Source of the DNA: Thermosynechococcus sp. HN-54
Lineage (GTDB): Bacteria > Cyanobacteriota > Cyanobacteriia > Thermosynechococcales > Thermosynechococcaceae
Assembly: GCF_023650955.1 (NCBI RefSeq)
Contig: NZ_CP098039.1
Location: forward strand, 2,356,001 to 2,420,000
DNA length: 64,000 nucleotides
Direction: 5' to 3'
Under the pieces are notes generated by a model. That model was given only the letters and a program-made list of their open reading frames with translations. It did no database searches and had not been told where the DNA came from. This document shows, one piece after another, positions 1 through 12,125 of this stretch; position 1 is the first letter of the stretch, and the number at the start of each line of letters is the position of its first letter. A program made the translations under genes and the position numbers.

Positions 1-1
1 C

Positions 2-1573
2 AGTCGCTCCTTTGGTACGTTTCACCACGCCTACCCCCTCATGGGCACTGTCCGGGCGTTTATGCCCCCCCAAGGGATTCTTCTCGTGGCTGCCTACCTA
101 CCGCAATCTTGGGACGTGCACTTTATTGATGAAAATGTCCAGCCGGCAACCGAGGAGGACTACGCTTGGGCGGATATTGTGATCACCAGTGGCATGCACA
201 TTCAGCGGCCACAAATTTTAGAAATTAACGAAATTGCCCATCGTCACGGTAAACTCACTGCCCTTGGCGGACCTTCTGTATCGAGTTGTCCAGAATATTA
301 CCCTGATGTGGATATTCTCCACCTAGGAGAATTGGGGGATGCCACCGACAAGATGATTGCCTACTTTGATGAATATGGCAGCCAGCGTCCACCCCAGCAA
401 CTCATCTTTGAAACCACTGCCCGCTTGCCCCTGAGTGAATTTCCGGTGCCCGCCTATCAGCATGTGCGCATGGAAAACTATTTCCTCGGCAGTGTTCAAT
501 TTTCCAGTGGTTGTCCCTTTCGCTGTGAGTTTTGCGATATTCCTGAACTCTATGGCCGCAATCCCCGCCTGAAAACGCCGCAGCAGATTCTCAAGGAATT
601 GGACACCATGCTAGCCTCAGGCAATCCGGGGGCGGTCTACTTTGTGGATGACAACTTCATTGGCAATCGTCGCGCCGTCATGGAACTGCTGCCCCACCTC
701 ATTGACTGGCAAAAAGCCAATGGCTACCCGCTGCAATTTGCCTGTGAAGCCACACTGAACATTGCCCAAAGCCCAAAACTTTTGGAAATGATGCGGGAAG
801 CCTATTTCTGCACGATTTTCTGTGGCATTGAAACCCCAGAACCCGAAGCCCTCCATGCCATTCACAAGGATCAAAACCTAAGTATGCCGATTTTAGAGGC
901 CGTGCAAACCCTCAATAGTTACGGCATGGAAGTGGTCTCTGGCATCATTATTGGTTTTGATACGGATACCCCAGAAACGGGCGATCGCATCCTTGAGTTT
1001 ATTCGCGCCTCCCACATCCCCACCTTGACGATTAACCTGCTGCACGCCCTACCCCGTACACCTCTCTGGCGCCGCCTTGAAGCAGAAGGTCGCCTCAACC
1101 ATGATGAAAATCGCGAGTCCAATGTCGAGTTCCTCATGCCCTACGAAGAGGTAGTGGAAATGTGGCGCCGCACCATCACAACCGCCTATGAACCGGAGTT
1201 TCTCTACGAGCGGTTTGCCTATCAAATGGAACACACCTATCCCAACCGCATTGCGGTGCCCAATAGCCCAGCTCGCCTCAGCCGCGAAAATATCCTGCGG
1301 GGACTGCGGATCATGAAAAATCTGCTCTGGCACGTGGGGCTTTGGGGCAGCTACCGCAAGACCTTCTGGAAACTAGCATGGCCCGCCTTGAAAAAAGGCC
1401 AAATTGAACAGGTGATCCACGTGGGTGTGGTCGGGCATCATCTGATTAACTTTGCCCAAGAATGTGCACGAGGGGATGAAGCGGCCTCCTTCTATGCCCA
1501 ACGCCTGCGGCAAAAAAACACAACGGCCACCTCGCCCAAATCTGCCATCAAGTTACCAGTGAAACTGCGCTAA
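2..1573 (+). CDS. B12-binding-domain radical SAM protein with DUF4070-like C-terminus (5' end outside window)
   Basis: Likely radical SAM enzyme with an N-terminal cobalamin-binding fold, as in cyanobacterial and hopanoid-type methylases; the substrate is unknown. The frame is open back to base 2 and reads SRSFGTFHHAYPLMG before the first ATG at 41. That upstream text matches the usual N-terminus of the family, so the true start lies left of the window. The radical SAM cluster motif CPFRCEFC (CxxxCxxC) is encoded near 515-540. A Gly-rich strand, SGIIIGFD, follows near 940-960. The C-terminal third (about residues 370-500) resembles DUF4070. Family assignment is firm; the reaction is not known. 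Confidence 0.85.
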   Translation, partial: SRSFGTFHHAYPLMGTVRAFMPPQGILLVAAYLPQSWDVHFIDENVQPATEEDYAWADIVITSGMHIQRPQILEINEIAHRHGKLTALGGPSVSSCPEYYPDVDILHLGELGDATDKMIAYFDEYGSQRPPQQLIFETTARLPLSEFPVPAYQHVRMENYFLGSVQFSSGCPFRCEFCDIPELYGRNPRLKTPQQILKELDTMLASGNPGAVYFVDDNFIGNRRAVMELLPHLIDWQKANGYPLQFACEATLNIAQSPKLLEMMREAYFCTIFCGIETPEPEALHAIHKDQNLSMPILEAVQTLNSYGMEVVSGIIIGFDTDTPETGDRILEFIRASHIPTLTINLLHALPRTPLWRRLEAEGRLNHDENRESNVEFLMPYEEVVEMWRRTITTAYEPEFLYERFAYQMEHTYPNRIAVPNSPARLSRENILRGLRIMKNLLWHVGLWGSYRKTFWKLAWPALKKGQIEQVIHVGVVGHHLINFAQECARGDEAASFYAQRLRQKNTTATSPKSAIKLPVKLR

Positions 1574-1589
1574 CGCTCCTCACGGCATT

Positions 1590-1605
1590 CACCCTCCCTA
1601 GGGTG
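1590..1605 (+). terminator. Short hairpin after the radical SAM gene
   Basis: CACCCT and AGGGTG form a perfect 6-bp stem with a CCCT loop, 17 bp after the stop codon. The downstream sequence is AT-rich (ATTTATTTAC) but has no clean T-run, so this is at best a weak terminator. Confidence 0.3.
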
Positions 1606-1690
1606 GGGTGATTTATTTACTTTACAGTCATATAATAGAATTACTAAGTTAAGTTATCTTGATCTGTGTCTCTAGTGTGCGATACCCCCT

Positions 1691-2035
1691 ATGGTTGACC
1701 TCCCCTCCCCTGACTTGCTCACCCACGTTGCCGAGTATTTCAAAGTGCTGTCGGAACCGAGTCGCCTGCAAGTGCTCTGTGCCTTAAAACAGGGACGACG
1801 CAATGTCTCGGAGATTATTCAAGAGACGGGGTTGGGGCAGGCCAATGTCTCAAAGCACTTGAAAACTCTTGCTCAGGCTGGTCTGGTGCGGCGACAACCC
1901 CAAGGGGTTACCGTCTATTATGAAATTGCTGACCCGACGATCTTTCCGCTGTGTGATCTGGTGTGCCAGCGGCTGAGGCAGCGCATTGAGGAGCAATCCC
2001 AAGTCGTTAAGGAATTGGTGAATAATTTCTCCTAG
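1691..2035 (+). CDS. ArsR-family winged-helix transcriptional regulator
   Basis: 114-residue ArsR/SmtB-type repressor. The winged helix runs from about residue 15 to 90: the segment LSEPSRLQVLCAL is followed by a recognition helix region GQANVSKHLKTLAQAGLV and a wing, RRQPQGVTVYYEI. The ELCVCDL-type alpha3 metal site is absent, and the few cysteines (CDLVCQ) sit near the C-terminus, so the inducer cannot be read from the sequence. It lies 80 bp before pyrG on the same strand. A TATAAT -10-like hexamer is at 1631-1636, without a good -35. Target genes are unknown. Confidence 0.85.
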   Translation: MVDLPSPDLLTHVAEYFKVLSEPSRLQVLCALKQGRRNVSEIIQETGLGQANVSKHLKTLAQAGLVRRQPQGVTVYYEIADPTIFPLCDLVCQRLRQRIEEQSQVVKELVNNFS

Positions 2036-2106
2036 GCGCCATGCCCCAATATGCGAGAATAGTTGCGTAGGTTTTGATGAGTATGCCCTCTGCGGCTTAG
2101 CACTAG

Positions 2107-3995
<1,889 letters not shown>

Positions 3996-3999
<4 letters not shown>

Positions 4000-6173
4000 G
4001 AAACAGAGGCAGCAGGAGTTCCTAAGCGTCGCATGTCCTGAAGGGCTTCCTTGGCAGAGGGATAGCGATCGCTAAAGTTAAATTTCACCATTTTATTCAG
4101 CACTGCCGCTAGAGCCTCACTGACTGTAACACACTGTTGCCAATCCACTTCACCCGTGCGCGGATCTCGTGGTAGATCACGAGGTTTAATGCCCGTCAAG
4201 GCTTGCAGCACAATCATGCCCACCGCGTAAATATCGCTGCTGAGGGTGGGCTGTCCAGAGAGTTGTTCGGGGGGAGCGTAGCCCATTGTGCCAATAACCA
4301 CGGTGCTGCCTTGGGTTTTCTCCACTTCTTGGGGTTGAATTTGTTTCACCGCTCCAAAGTCAATCAGCACCAGCTTGCGATCGCTAGCACGGCGAATAAT
4401 ATTATCGGGCTTAATATCGCGGTGAATGACATAGTGACTGTGGACAAAACTCAGCACCTCCAAGATTTCCCGTAGGAGTTGAATGGCCTCAGCTTCCGTG
4501 TGTTTGCGTTTCAGTTCCTCACTTAGGGAAGCACCCTCAATAAACTCCTGTACGAGGTAGAATTCCTGATTTTCCTCAACGTAGGCGAGCAAGAGGGGAA
4601 TTTGATCGTGGCGTCCTAGCTTCTCAAGAATTTCTGCCTCAGTATTAAACAGCCGCCGCGCCACCTGCATAAAGCGCTCGTCGGTGCGTCCCGGTCGCAA
4701 ATGCTTGACCACACAGAGGGGATTTCCGGGTCGTTGGGTATCCTGAGCCAGATAGGTGCGACCAAAGCCCCCCGACCCCAATACTTTTTGGATTTTGTAG
4801 CGACCGCTGAGGAGAGAGCGGGGTTTGCCTGTAATTTCTGTGGGTTGCTGGAGCGCGGCATTGAGGGCTGCCGTGTCTTCGGCCATCAGCGATCGCAACA
4901 GCGCAAGGGCTTTTTCCTGCTCCTGCACTTTTTCTTTGAAGGATTTTTGCTCCTGCTGGGCTTGATAACTCACATAGCCAACCATGCCCACACTGCTGAG
5001 CACCAGAGCGATCGCCGGCGGCACCACTGGAATCCAGCCACTCCCCATCACAAAAATGCCAAACCCACCGCCAAAGAGGACAATGAGTCCCCCACCTACG
5101 GCTACACCCAACCACAGCGGTTGCCGCAACCACCAGCCAAGGACACTCCCCACCCCCGCCCACAGCAGGATCCACCCCAGCACCAGCGGCAGCGGCCAGT
5201 ACCAAATGGGGTCTTCTCCGTCTAGCGCCGCACTCAAAAATTGACTCACCATTTGCCCATGGACAACCACCCCCGGCATTTGCTGGGTCACCGCATCACT
5301 GCCACTATAGGGAGTGAGAAAAATATCCTTGATACTCGGGGCAGACACACCAATCAAAACCACGCGATCGCGAATGAGGTCTTCGCTCACCCGCCCGGTC
5401 AGTACATCCGTCAGGGAAACCGTTGGTCCCACCGCTGTCCGCGAGCGGTACTTGAGCAGGGTTTGCATGCCGCGATCGTCGACCCCCACATAGCCACCGG
5501 CATCACTGGTGAGCAGGGGAAAATGGACATCATTGAGGGTCAAACCATTGTCATCCAGTTTGATGGTGTGTGTTGGATCCTGATCGAGGTAGCGCAGTGC
5601 CAGCATCAGGGCAAATGAAAAGGGCGTTGTACACCGCTGTGCCTTGGGATTGCTGATCACAAACAGATTGCGGCGAATAACGCCATCATTATCGAGGGGA
5701 ATATCGGCAAAGCCCACCCGTTCCGGCACCTGTGCTGTGGCAATACTCGGTGGCGGTGGCACTTCCGGTTGCTCGGCGGTTTCACCCGTTGATTTGCACA
5801 CCGGGATAATACGGGGATTGATGCGAATCATGTTTTGCAGCGCCTCGTGGCCAGGAGGATGGGGCAAATCGCGGAAAATATCAAGGCCAATGGCACGAGG
5901 GCTAGCCGCATTGAGACGGGTGAGTAGATCGGCCACCGTGGCATCCGGCAGCGGCCACGTTTTTTGCGCTTGAATATCCTGCTCAGTGATCAGCACGGTC
6001 AGGATGCGTGGATCAGGATCGCGGGCGGGTTGCGATCGCACATAAAAATCATAAAGACCGAGTTCTGATGGCTGTAGCAGTCCCAGTTGGCGAACGCCAA
6101 TTACCACAGCAGCCACTCCCAGCGTGGTTGCAACTATAGGCATCGGCAGCCACTTTGGCCAGACGTAGGGCAC
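3996..6173 (-). CDS. CHASE2-domain transmembrane serine/threonine protein kinase
   Basis: 725-residue sensor kinase of the Hanks type. A short N-terminal hydrophobic segment (about 10-30) is followed by an extracytoplasmic CHASE2 domain (about 35-315), three transmembrane helices (about 324-348, 352-375, 380-402), a short coiled-coil linker and a kinase domain (about 458-715). Kinase motifs are complete: glycine loop GSGGFGRTY (466-474), VVK lysine at 490, HRDIKPDN with Asp586, DFG at 605-607 and APPEQ near 633. It should therefore be active and respond to an unknown periplasmic signal. It is coupled to the downstream FeoA-like gene through an ATGA overlap. Confidence 0.93.
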
Positions 6174-6587
6174 GATTTCAACTCCTCGGGCAAGGGGGCA
6201 GCAGCGCTCTTAGCGCATCGCTAGACCGATTTTAGCGAAGGCAAATCCGCCTTGTTCCCAGCTATTGCGGCTCCGTAACAATGCGTGGGTTTATCCTAGG
6301 GCTGGACGATGAACGACTGGGCAGGCGTCTGGCGAACAGCGAATCCAACGGTGTGGCTTCAGGGGTTGGCAGGGGCTGGCATAGTGCAATAATGTAATAA
6401 ATTGCAACAAAATTCAGCGATCGTGAGGAGGAAACCCAACCCTTACAATGAGGTTTAGATGTGCTGTTTTAGTTCACTGGCACACCAAACTCAACTTTCT
6501 TTTGCGGGGATAGATATCAATTTGGGCATGATTCCTGATAAGTTCAGAAAAACGCCTCTTAGTGGCACGCCTACGGCCTCAATGCCT
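6174..6587. other. Divergent intergenic region between the CHASE2 kinase and rbcR
   Basis: About 410 bp that must hold the promoters of both divergent genes. It contains a 22-bp dyad at 6385-6406 and a strong purine-rich AGGAGG stretch near 6426, which precedes only short open frames. The rbcR frame is open upstream to an ATG at 6459, but that extension (residues [12 protein letters not shown] and on) does not look like family sequence. No clear -35/-10 pair could be fixed. Confidence 0.4.
6385..6406. promoter_or_regulatory. Candidate LysR-type operator upstream of rbcR
   Basis: TGCAAT and ATTGCA form a perfect 6-bp inverted repeat separated by 10 AT-rich bases. LysR-type regulators bind dyads of this general layout and often control themselves. 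The site is about 180 bp upstream of the chosen rbcR start. Binding is inference. Confidence 0.35.
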
Positions 6588-7628
6588 ATGTCCGAACTGC
6601 CCTTTTCCCTTGATCAATTGCGCATCCTAAAGGCGATCGCCCTCGAAGGAAGCTTTAAGCGAGCCGCTGACAGCCTCTACGTCTCCCAACCCGCAGTCAG
6701 TTTACAGGTGCAAAACCTTGAGCGCCAACTGGATGTTCCCCTCTTTGATCGCGGGGGACGCCGCGCCCAACTCACCGAAGCCGGACAACTCCTACTGGCC
6801 TACGGCGATCAAATTCTCTCCCTCTGTCATGAAGCCTGCCGTGCCATCGAAGACCTGCAAAAATTGCAGGGAGGGACATTGATCATTGGGGCAAGCCAAA
6901 CCACCGGCACCTACCTGATGCCTCGCATGATTGGTCTGTTTCGCAGCAAATATCCCGAAGTTGCTGTTCAACTTCATGTGCATTCCACCCGCCGCACCTG
7001 CTGGAGCTTGGTCAACGGCCAAATTGATCTGGCGATTATTGGTGGTGAAGTCCCCTCAGAACTCAGCGAGCAAATTACCGTCACCCCCTATGCCGAGGAT
7101 GAACTGGCACTAGTATTGCCGGTGGATCATCCCCTAGCGGCCGCGGAAACCCTCACCAAAGAGGATCTGTACAAACTGAGTTTTATTGCCCTAGATGCCC
7201 AATCCACCATTCGCAAGGTCATTGATCAGGTGCTCCAGCGAGCCAACATTGACCCCCGCCGCCTCAAGGTGGAGATGGAGTTGAATTCCATTGAGGCGAT
7301 TAAAAACGCCGTGCAGTCAGGCTTGGGAGCTGCCTTTGTCTCCATTTCTGCCATTGATAAGGAGTTACAACTGGGTAGCCTGCGGCGGATGCCGATCGAA
7401 AATGTCGTGGTGAAGCGCACCCTGTCGCTGATTACCAATCCCAACCGTTACCGATCGCGAGCGGCGGAGGTCTTTTGCCGTGAAATTCTCACCCAATTTG
7501 CCACCTTTAACATTGATACCGAACTGACAACGGCCAAAGCTCCCGTCTCCGATAGCGAAAAACCCCTTAAGGAACTGCTGACGATCGCCCCCATTGAGGA
7601 AAACAGCACTAATGTCAGTAATTCTTAG
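6588..7628 (+). CDS. rbcR: LysR-family transcriptional regulator RbcR
   Basis: LysR-type activator of the RbcR/Ycf30 group, which controls RuBisCO and carbon-assimilation genes in cyanobacteria and plastids. The N-terminal HTH reads [20 protein letters not shown], followed by [15 protein letters not shown]. The effector domain contains the well-conserved [16 protein letters not shown] segment. The chosen start at 6588 (MSELPFSL) gives 346 residues and matches the usual family N-terminus; ATG at 6582 and at 6459 are alternatives. A low-complexity tail of about 30 residues follows the effector domain. The target genes are not in this window. Confidence 0.9.
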   Translation: MSELPFSLDQLRILKAIALEGSFKRAADSLYVSQPAVSLQVQNLERQLDVPLFDRGGRRAQLTEAGQLLLAYGDQILSLCHEACRAIEDLQKLQGGTLIIGASQTTGTYLMPRMIGLFRSKYPEVAVQLHVHSTRRTCWSLVNGQIDLAIIGGEVPSELSEQITVTPYAEDELALVLPVDHPLAAAETLTKEDLYKLSFIALDAQSTIRKVIDQVLQRANIDPRRLKVEMELNSIEAIKNAVQSGLGAAFVSISAIDKELQLGSLRRMPIENVVVKRTLSLITNPNRYRSRAAEVFCREILTQFATFNIDTELTTAKAPVSDSEKPLKELLTIAPIEENSTNVSNS

Positions 7629-7734
7629 GACGGTGCAGTGGCAGCCAACGGGCAGAATGGTTGCGCTCAAAGGAGTTTATTATTTCAAAAGATCGGAGTA
7701 TGATAATAGATCGCGCTGTTCATAACTGATGACC

Positions 7735-8004
7735 ATGGCCCTGCAACACGACGTCAAACAAGAAATCATCAACACCTACCAGATCCACGGTACCGATACT
7801 GGCTCTGCGGATGTCCAAGTTGCCATCCTCACAGAGCGAATCAAGCAGCTTTCCGAGCATCTCAAGGCAAATAAAAAAGATCATGCCTCTCGCCGAGGGC
7901 TGCTGAAAATTATTGGCCGTCGCAAGCGGCTATTGGCCTATATCCATCGCCACGATGCCCAACGCTATCGCCAACTCATTGAACGTCTAGGAATTCGGGG
8001 TTAA
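7735..8004 (+). CDS. rpsO: 30S ribosomal protein S15
   Basis: Primary 16S rRNA-binding protein of the small-subunit platform. The start at 7735 ([11 protein letters not shown]) gives 89 residues, the standard S15 length, while the in-frame ATG at 7729 would add only MT. Signature segments include [33 protein letters not shown] and the C-terminal [15 protein letters not shown]68 follows after 5 bp, so the two are probably cotranscribed. Confidence 0.97.
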   Translation: MALQHDVKQEIINTYQIHGTDTGSADVQVAILTERIKQLSEHLKANKKDHASRRGLLKIIGRRKRLLAYIHRHDAQRYRQLIERLGIRG

Positions 8005-8009
8005 AGACA

Positions 8010-8471
8010 ATGGCAAAACGGTCGGATCTGCCTTTTGAGCCTAAAAAGAAAAAAGGAGCAACCAAGTCTGCCAAAGCTCTTGCCGCCGCAGCCGTCCGTT
8101 CTAATACCTCAAAATCCCCAGCCAAGCCAGCCAAAAGTACAGGCATTCCAGAAATTGTCAGCCAACGGATGGTTACCCGGATGGCCATCTTCTGCGGTAC
8201 CCCCACTCTTTTGGGATTGATGACGTTTCCCCTCAGCTATTTCATTGTCCATGAGGGCTGGTTTAAGTTGCCCAATGTGGCCGTTGTCATCGCTAGTCTC
8301 GGTCTCTTTGGCCTTGGTGCGCTGGGTCTGAGCTATGGGATTCTTTCTGCCTCCTGGGATGAGCACGAGCAGGGAAGTTGGCTCGGTTGGCGAGAATTCC
8401 GTACCAATTTTGGTCGCGTTGTCGAGAGTTGGCAAGTCTATCAAGCCCAGCGATCGCAAAACGCCGAATAA
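8010..8471 (+). CDS. PAM68 family photosystem II assembly protein
   Basis: 153-residue thylakoid membrane protein of the PAM68/DUF3464 family, which helps early photosystem II assembly. The N-terminus (1-45) is Lys/Ala-rich and probably disordered, with the conserved LPFEPKKKK segment. Two transmembrane helices lie at about 60-82 (TRMAIFCGTPTLLGLMTF) and 90-112. The C-terminal SASWDEHEQGSWLGWREF segment is typical of the family. It follows rpsO by 5 bp. Confidence 0.9.
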   Translation: MAKRSDLPFEPKKKKGATKSAKALAAAAVRSNTSKSPAKPAKSTGIPEIVSQRMVTRMAIFCGTPTLLGLMTFPLSYFIVHEGWFKLPNVAVVIASLGLFGLGALGLSYGILSASWDEHEQGSWLGWREFRTNFGRVVESWQVYQAQRSQNAE

Positions 8472-8513
8472 GCGTGATCGTTGACTCGCGCATGCTCCTC
8501 TAATCAAGAAGAT

Positions 8514-8529
8514 GTAAAGAATTCTTTAC
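8514..8529. repeat. Perfect 16-bp palindrome
   Basis: GTAAAGAATTCTTTAC is fully self-complementary and lies 43 bp after the PAM68 stop and 184 bp before the next gene. It could be a regulator site for the downstream sensor gene or part of a transcript end. It is not an NtcA box, because its GTA and TAC arms are 10 rather than 8 bases apart. Confidence 0.5.
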
Positions 8530-8712
8530 GGATTCTTATCATTCCCCGTGGCTTATTTACCATAGATTCATATAGTTACACCCTTTCGGTAACAACTGAG
8601 CACGGTTAGCAACACCTCAAAAGGGCTTCATGGCAACATCAAGTGCTCTAGGCATGACCAACGGAAAAGAGTGCTAAAGTCGCTTAAACCCTGTTCCCTT
8701 AGGACAACTCCT

Positions 8713-9270
8713 ATGACAGCAACGGAAATGTTCCCAGTTGAGGCTCACATAAATGTGGGAAATCTGCCCATTGGCCTACAGTCCGCTAGCTTTCTGCAAA
8801 ATTTGCTAGGATTAGTGGCAGAAACCCTTGAAGATGTTGTCGGGCTAGATGATGCCTCTGGGTTTATCGCCCTCGTGGGGCAGCAAATGGGCAATCAAAT
8901 CAACGCTCTCTACACTCAAGCCCTTGGCGATCGCCCCCTTGATGCCAAGACGGTTGCTCAAATTCTTATTGACCTCAAAAATCGCATTGAAGGGGGATTT
9001 TTCCTGATTGAGCAGGATGAGGAACGCATTATTTTAGGGAATCAGCGTTGCCCCCTAGGCAGTGGTGTCGTTGGTCACCCCTCCCTGTGCATGATGACCT
9101 CGAATGTGTTTGGCGTGATTGTGGCGCACCATTTGGGCTATGCCAAGGTCTGTATTGAAGAGGCGATCGCTAATGGGGATCAAGGGTGCCGCGTGGTGAT
9201 CTATACCCAACCTACTGCCGCTGCCTCAGCCGCCAAGGGGCGAGAATACTATCGCATTGAGCCAGTCTAA
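8713..9270 (+). CDS. Methanogen output domain 1-like protein
   Basis: 185-residue cytosolic protein that resembles the stand-alone MetOD1 domain found in signalling proteins of archaea and cyanobacteria. Two Cys-containing segments, GNQRCPLG and GHPSLCMM, are separated by only a few residues, as in redox or ligand-sensing folds. It ends in a Gly/Ala-rich stretch followed by KGREYYRI. The ATG at 8713 (MTATEMFPVE) is preferred over the ATG at 8671, whose extension is basic and not conserved-looking. The diguanylate cyclase starts 33 bp downstream, suggesting a shared transcript and function. The activity is unknown. Confidence 0.6.
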   Translation: MTATEMFPVEAHINVGNLPIGLQSASFLQNLLGLVAETLEDVVGLDDASGFIALVGQQMGNQINALYTQALGDRPLDAKTVAQILIDLKNRIEGGFFLIEQDEERIILGNQRCPLGSGVVGHPSLCMMTSNVFGVIVAHHLGYAKVCIEEAIANGDQGCRVVIYTQPTAAASAAKGREYYRIEPV

Positions 9271-9303
9271 GCCAGTCAAGTACTTCATTCCAGCGGGGTC
9301 AAG

Positions 9304-10326
9304 ATGAGCGACTTTACACTCGATATTGGCGCATGGATTGATCTGTTGCCAGAGCCAACGCTGGTCATGAATGCCCAGGGCAACATTGTGGCCATTAACC
9401 GAAGTGGCCGTGAATTTTTTGGTGGCAGTGTGCTCGATCGCAACCTCAGGGAACTTGTGGCCACTCCCCCAGAGAAACTGAATAAATGGCTGCCCCTCTG
9501 GCAACAGGCGACGCAAATGGTGCCCGGCACTCTCCGAGGCCAGCAAGGCCAAAAAATTGAAGTGGAAGCCGTGGGTATCCACCGTTGCCAGCCCCCCTTG
9601 ATTCTGCTGCGCCTCTTTCGCCAACCTCGGTTTCTAAGGCAGTTTATCGTCCAACGGGAACAGTTTCAGCAGTTGCAACAGCAGATGGCGCGGCAAACAG
9701 CTTTGATTGTGGAGCTACAGCAGCGGCAAAAACAACTAGAGGCGGAAAATCGCCACCTACAGGGGGTCTCACAGCAAGACAGCCTGACCAAACTAGCGAA
9801 TCGGCGTGCCTTTGAGGCCTGTCTGCGGTCGGCTTGGCGAGAATCGGCCATCACCCATACCCCCTTTGCCATTGCCCTGCTGGATATTGATCACTTCAAG
9901 CGCTACAACGACACCTATGGCCATCTGGCGGGCGATCGCGCCCTGCAACGGGTTGCCCATGCCATTAAGTCCCAAGTGCGGGAAGCAGATCTAGTGGCTC
10001 GCTATGGCGGTGAAGAGTTTATTCTCTTGCTGCGCCAGACTCACCATGATGTTGCTATTTGCGTTTTAGAGCGGATTTTTAACTACATTCGCAGCCTTGA
10101 GATTCCCCATGCTAGTTCCCCAGTGCAACCCTACCTCACCGTCAGTGCCGGCATTTGCATTGTGACCGCAACCCTTAGAGACTGTCCAATGGCGGAACTG
10201 GTGGCCACTGCGGATGCAGCTTTGTATGAGGCCAAACGCTCAGGGCGCGATCGCTATGTGTTGCAAACCTATGCTTGGATAAGTGAGCCAGTGTATTCCA
10301 GCCAAGAAATTCAGCCCTACCCCTAG
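9304..10326 (+). CDS. PAS-GGDEF diguanylate cyclase
   Basis: 340-residue cytosolic enzyme predicted to make cyclic di-GMP from GTP. A PAS domain (about 8-115) begins IDLLPEPTLVMNAQGNIVA. A Gln-rich coiled coil (about 120-155) leads into the GGDEF domain (about 158-325). The active-site motif is GGEEF, and the product-inhibition I-site RxxD (READ) lies exactly five residues before it, so the enzyme should be active and feedback-inhibited. Metal- and substrate-binding residues DIDHFKRYND are present. No EAL domain is fused. It follows the MetOD1-like gene by 33 bp. Confidence 0.93.
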   Translation: MSDFTLDIGAWIDLLPEPTLVMNAQGNIVAINRSGREFFGGSVLDRNLRELVATPPEKLNKWLPLWQQATQMVPGTLRGQQGQKIEVEAVGIHRCQPPLILLRLFRQPRFLRQFIVQREQFQQLQQQMARQTALIVELQQRQKQLEAENRHLQGVSQQDSLTKLANRRAFEACLRSAWRESAITHTPFAIALLDIDHFKRYNDTYGHLAGDRALQRVAHAIKSQVREADLVARYGGEEFILLLRQTHHDVAICVLERIFNYIRSLEIPHASSPVQPYLTVSAGICIVTATLRDCPMAELVATADAALYEAKRSGRDRYVLQTYAWISEPVYSSQEIQPYP

Positions 10327-10356
10327 GGAAATCCCCCTTTTGCTATCCCTGCTAGA

Positions 10357-10362
10357 TATAAT
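10357..10362 (+). promoter_or_regulatory. Candidate -10 element of petH
   Basis: A perfect TATAAT sits 113 bp upstream of the petH start, giving a leader of about 105 nt. No convincing -35 hexamer is 16-18 bp upstream, so the promoter may be activator-dependent. The assignment rests on the hexamer and its position only. Confidence 0.4.
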
Positions 10363-10471
10363 GTGGGTGGCCAAAGCACGGCAATCCCGTAGCCAAAACG
10401 TGACAGTTGATCGCGGTTGGGACGTTGTGTTGCAGAATGTAAAGCTGAGTTAATTTTTGGAGATTGTGTAG

Positions 10472-11635
<1,164 letters not shown>

Positions 11636-11645
11636 GAGATCATTT

Positions 11646-11667
11646 GGGGGCGATCGCCCCCTTTTTT
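11646..11667 (+). terminator. Rho-independent terminator of petH built on a HIP1 palindrome
   Basis: GGGGGCGATCGCCCCC (11646-11661) is a perfect 16-bp palindrome followed at once by six T residues (11662-11667), 11 bp after the petH stop. The centre is the HIP1 octamer GCGATCGC. As RNA it would fold into a G/C stem with a small loop over the GAUC centre. Confidence 0.75.
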
Positions 11668-11840
11668 CCTCAATGCCAATTGACCTTTGGATCTGTCAGG
11701 ATAGAAGTAAGTCGCTTGATGGAATTGTTACTGAGAGATAAATGTTTTGTTTGGCGTACGGTCGCTAAAATGTAACCTATTTAACGCCAAGTCGTGAGCA
11801 TTCTCGTATTCTTCTAATGGTGAGTACCCAGCGATCGCCT

Positions 11841-12125
11841 ATGATTTATCCTCGCTTTCTGCGCAGAGCTTACCGCAAAGAACCCATCTCCGCCTTCCTC
11901 CTGCTGATGGGAGGGGTGGATTCGACCATTGGCGGCTTAGGTGGCTACAATGGATTGCTCTTGTTGGGTTTAGGTCTGATGGGGAGTGCCCTACTGTACC
12001 GCCTGCTCCAGCGATCGCCCGAACGTTCTCTCCCTGAGAAAGTTCCCCAATATGCGTTGCCGCCGCAATCGTCCCAACCCTTGCCCATGTTGACGATGAG
12101 CAAAAAGCAGCCCCCCCTGCGCTAA
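11841..12125 (+). CDS. Small conserved membrane protein of unknown function
   Basis: 94-residue protein starting MIYPRFLRRAYRKEPIS. A basic amphipathic N-terminus is followed by a Gly-rich segment and two hydrophobic stretches (about 18-35 and 38-55), then a Pro-rich cytosolic tail. An upstream in-frame ATG at 11817 adds eight residues across a HIP1 site and is less likely. I recognise the sequence as a type common in cyanobacteria but know no function. Its stop overlaps the convergent menF stop by 4 bp. Confidence 0.6.
   Translation: MIYPRFLRRAYRKEPISAFLLLMGGVDSTIGGLGGYNGLLLLGLGLMGSALLYRLLQRSPERSLPEKVPQYALPPQSSQPLPMLTMSKKQPPLR

Noticed and set aside
1608-1636. Full sigma-70 promoter for the ArsR gene
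   Set aside because: TATAAT at 1631-1636 is perfect, but the hexamer 17 bp upstream (GTGATT) is not a -35.
4645-5225. Long frames on both strands inside the CHASE2 kinase gene
   Set aside because: Low-complexity shadows of the transmembrane-domain coding region.
6459-6587. N-terminal extension of RbcR
   Set aside because: The 43 extra residues do not resemble LysR proteins; the family N-terminus begins at MSELPFSL.
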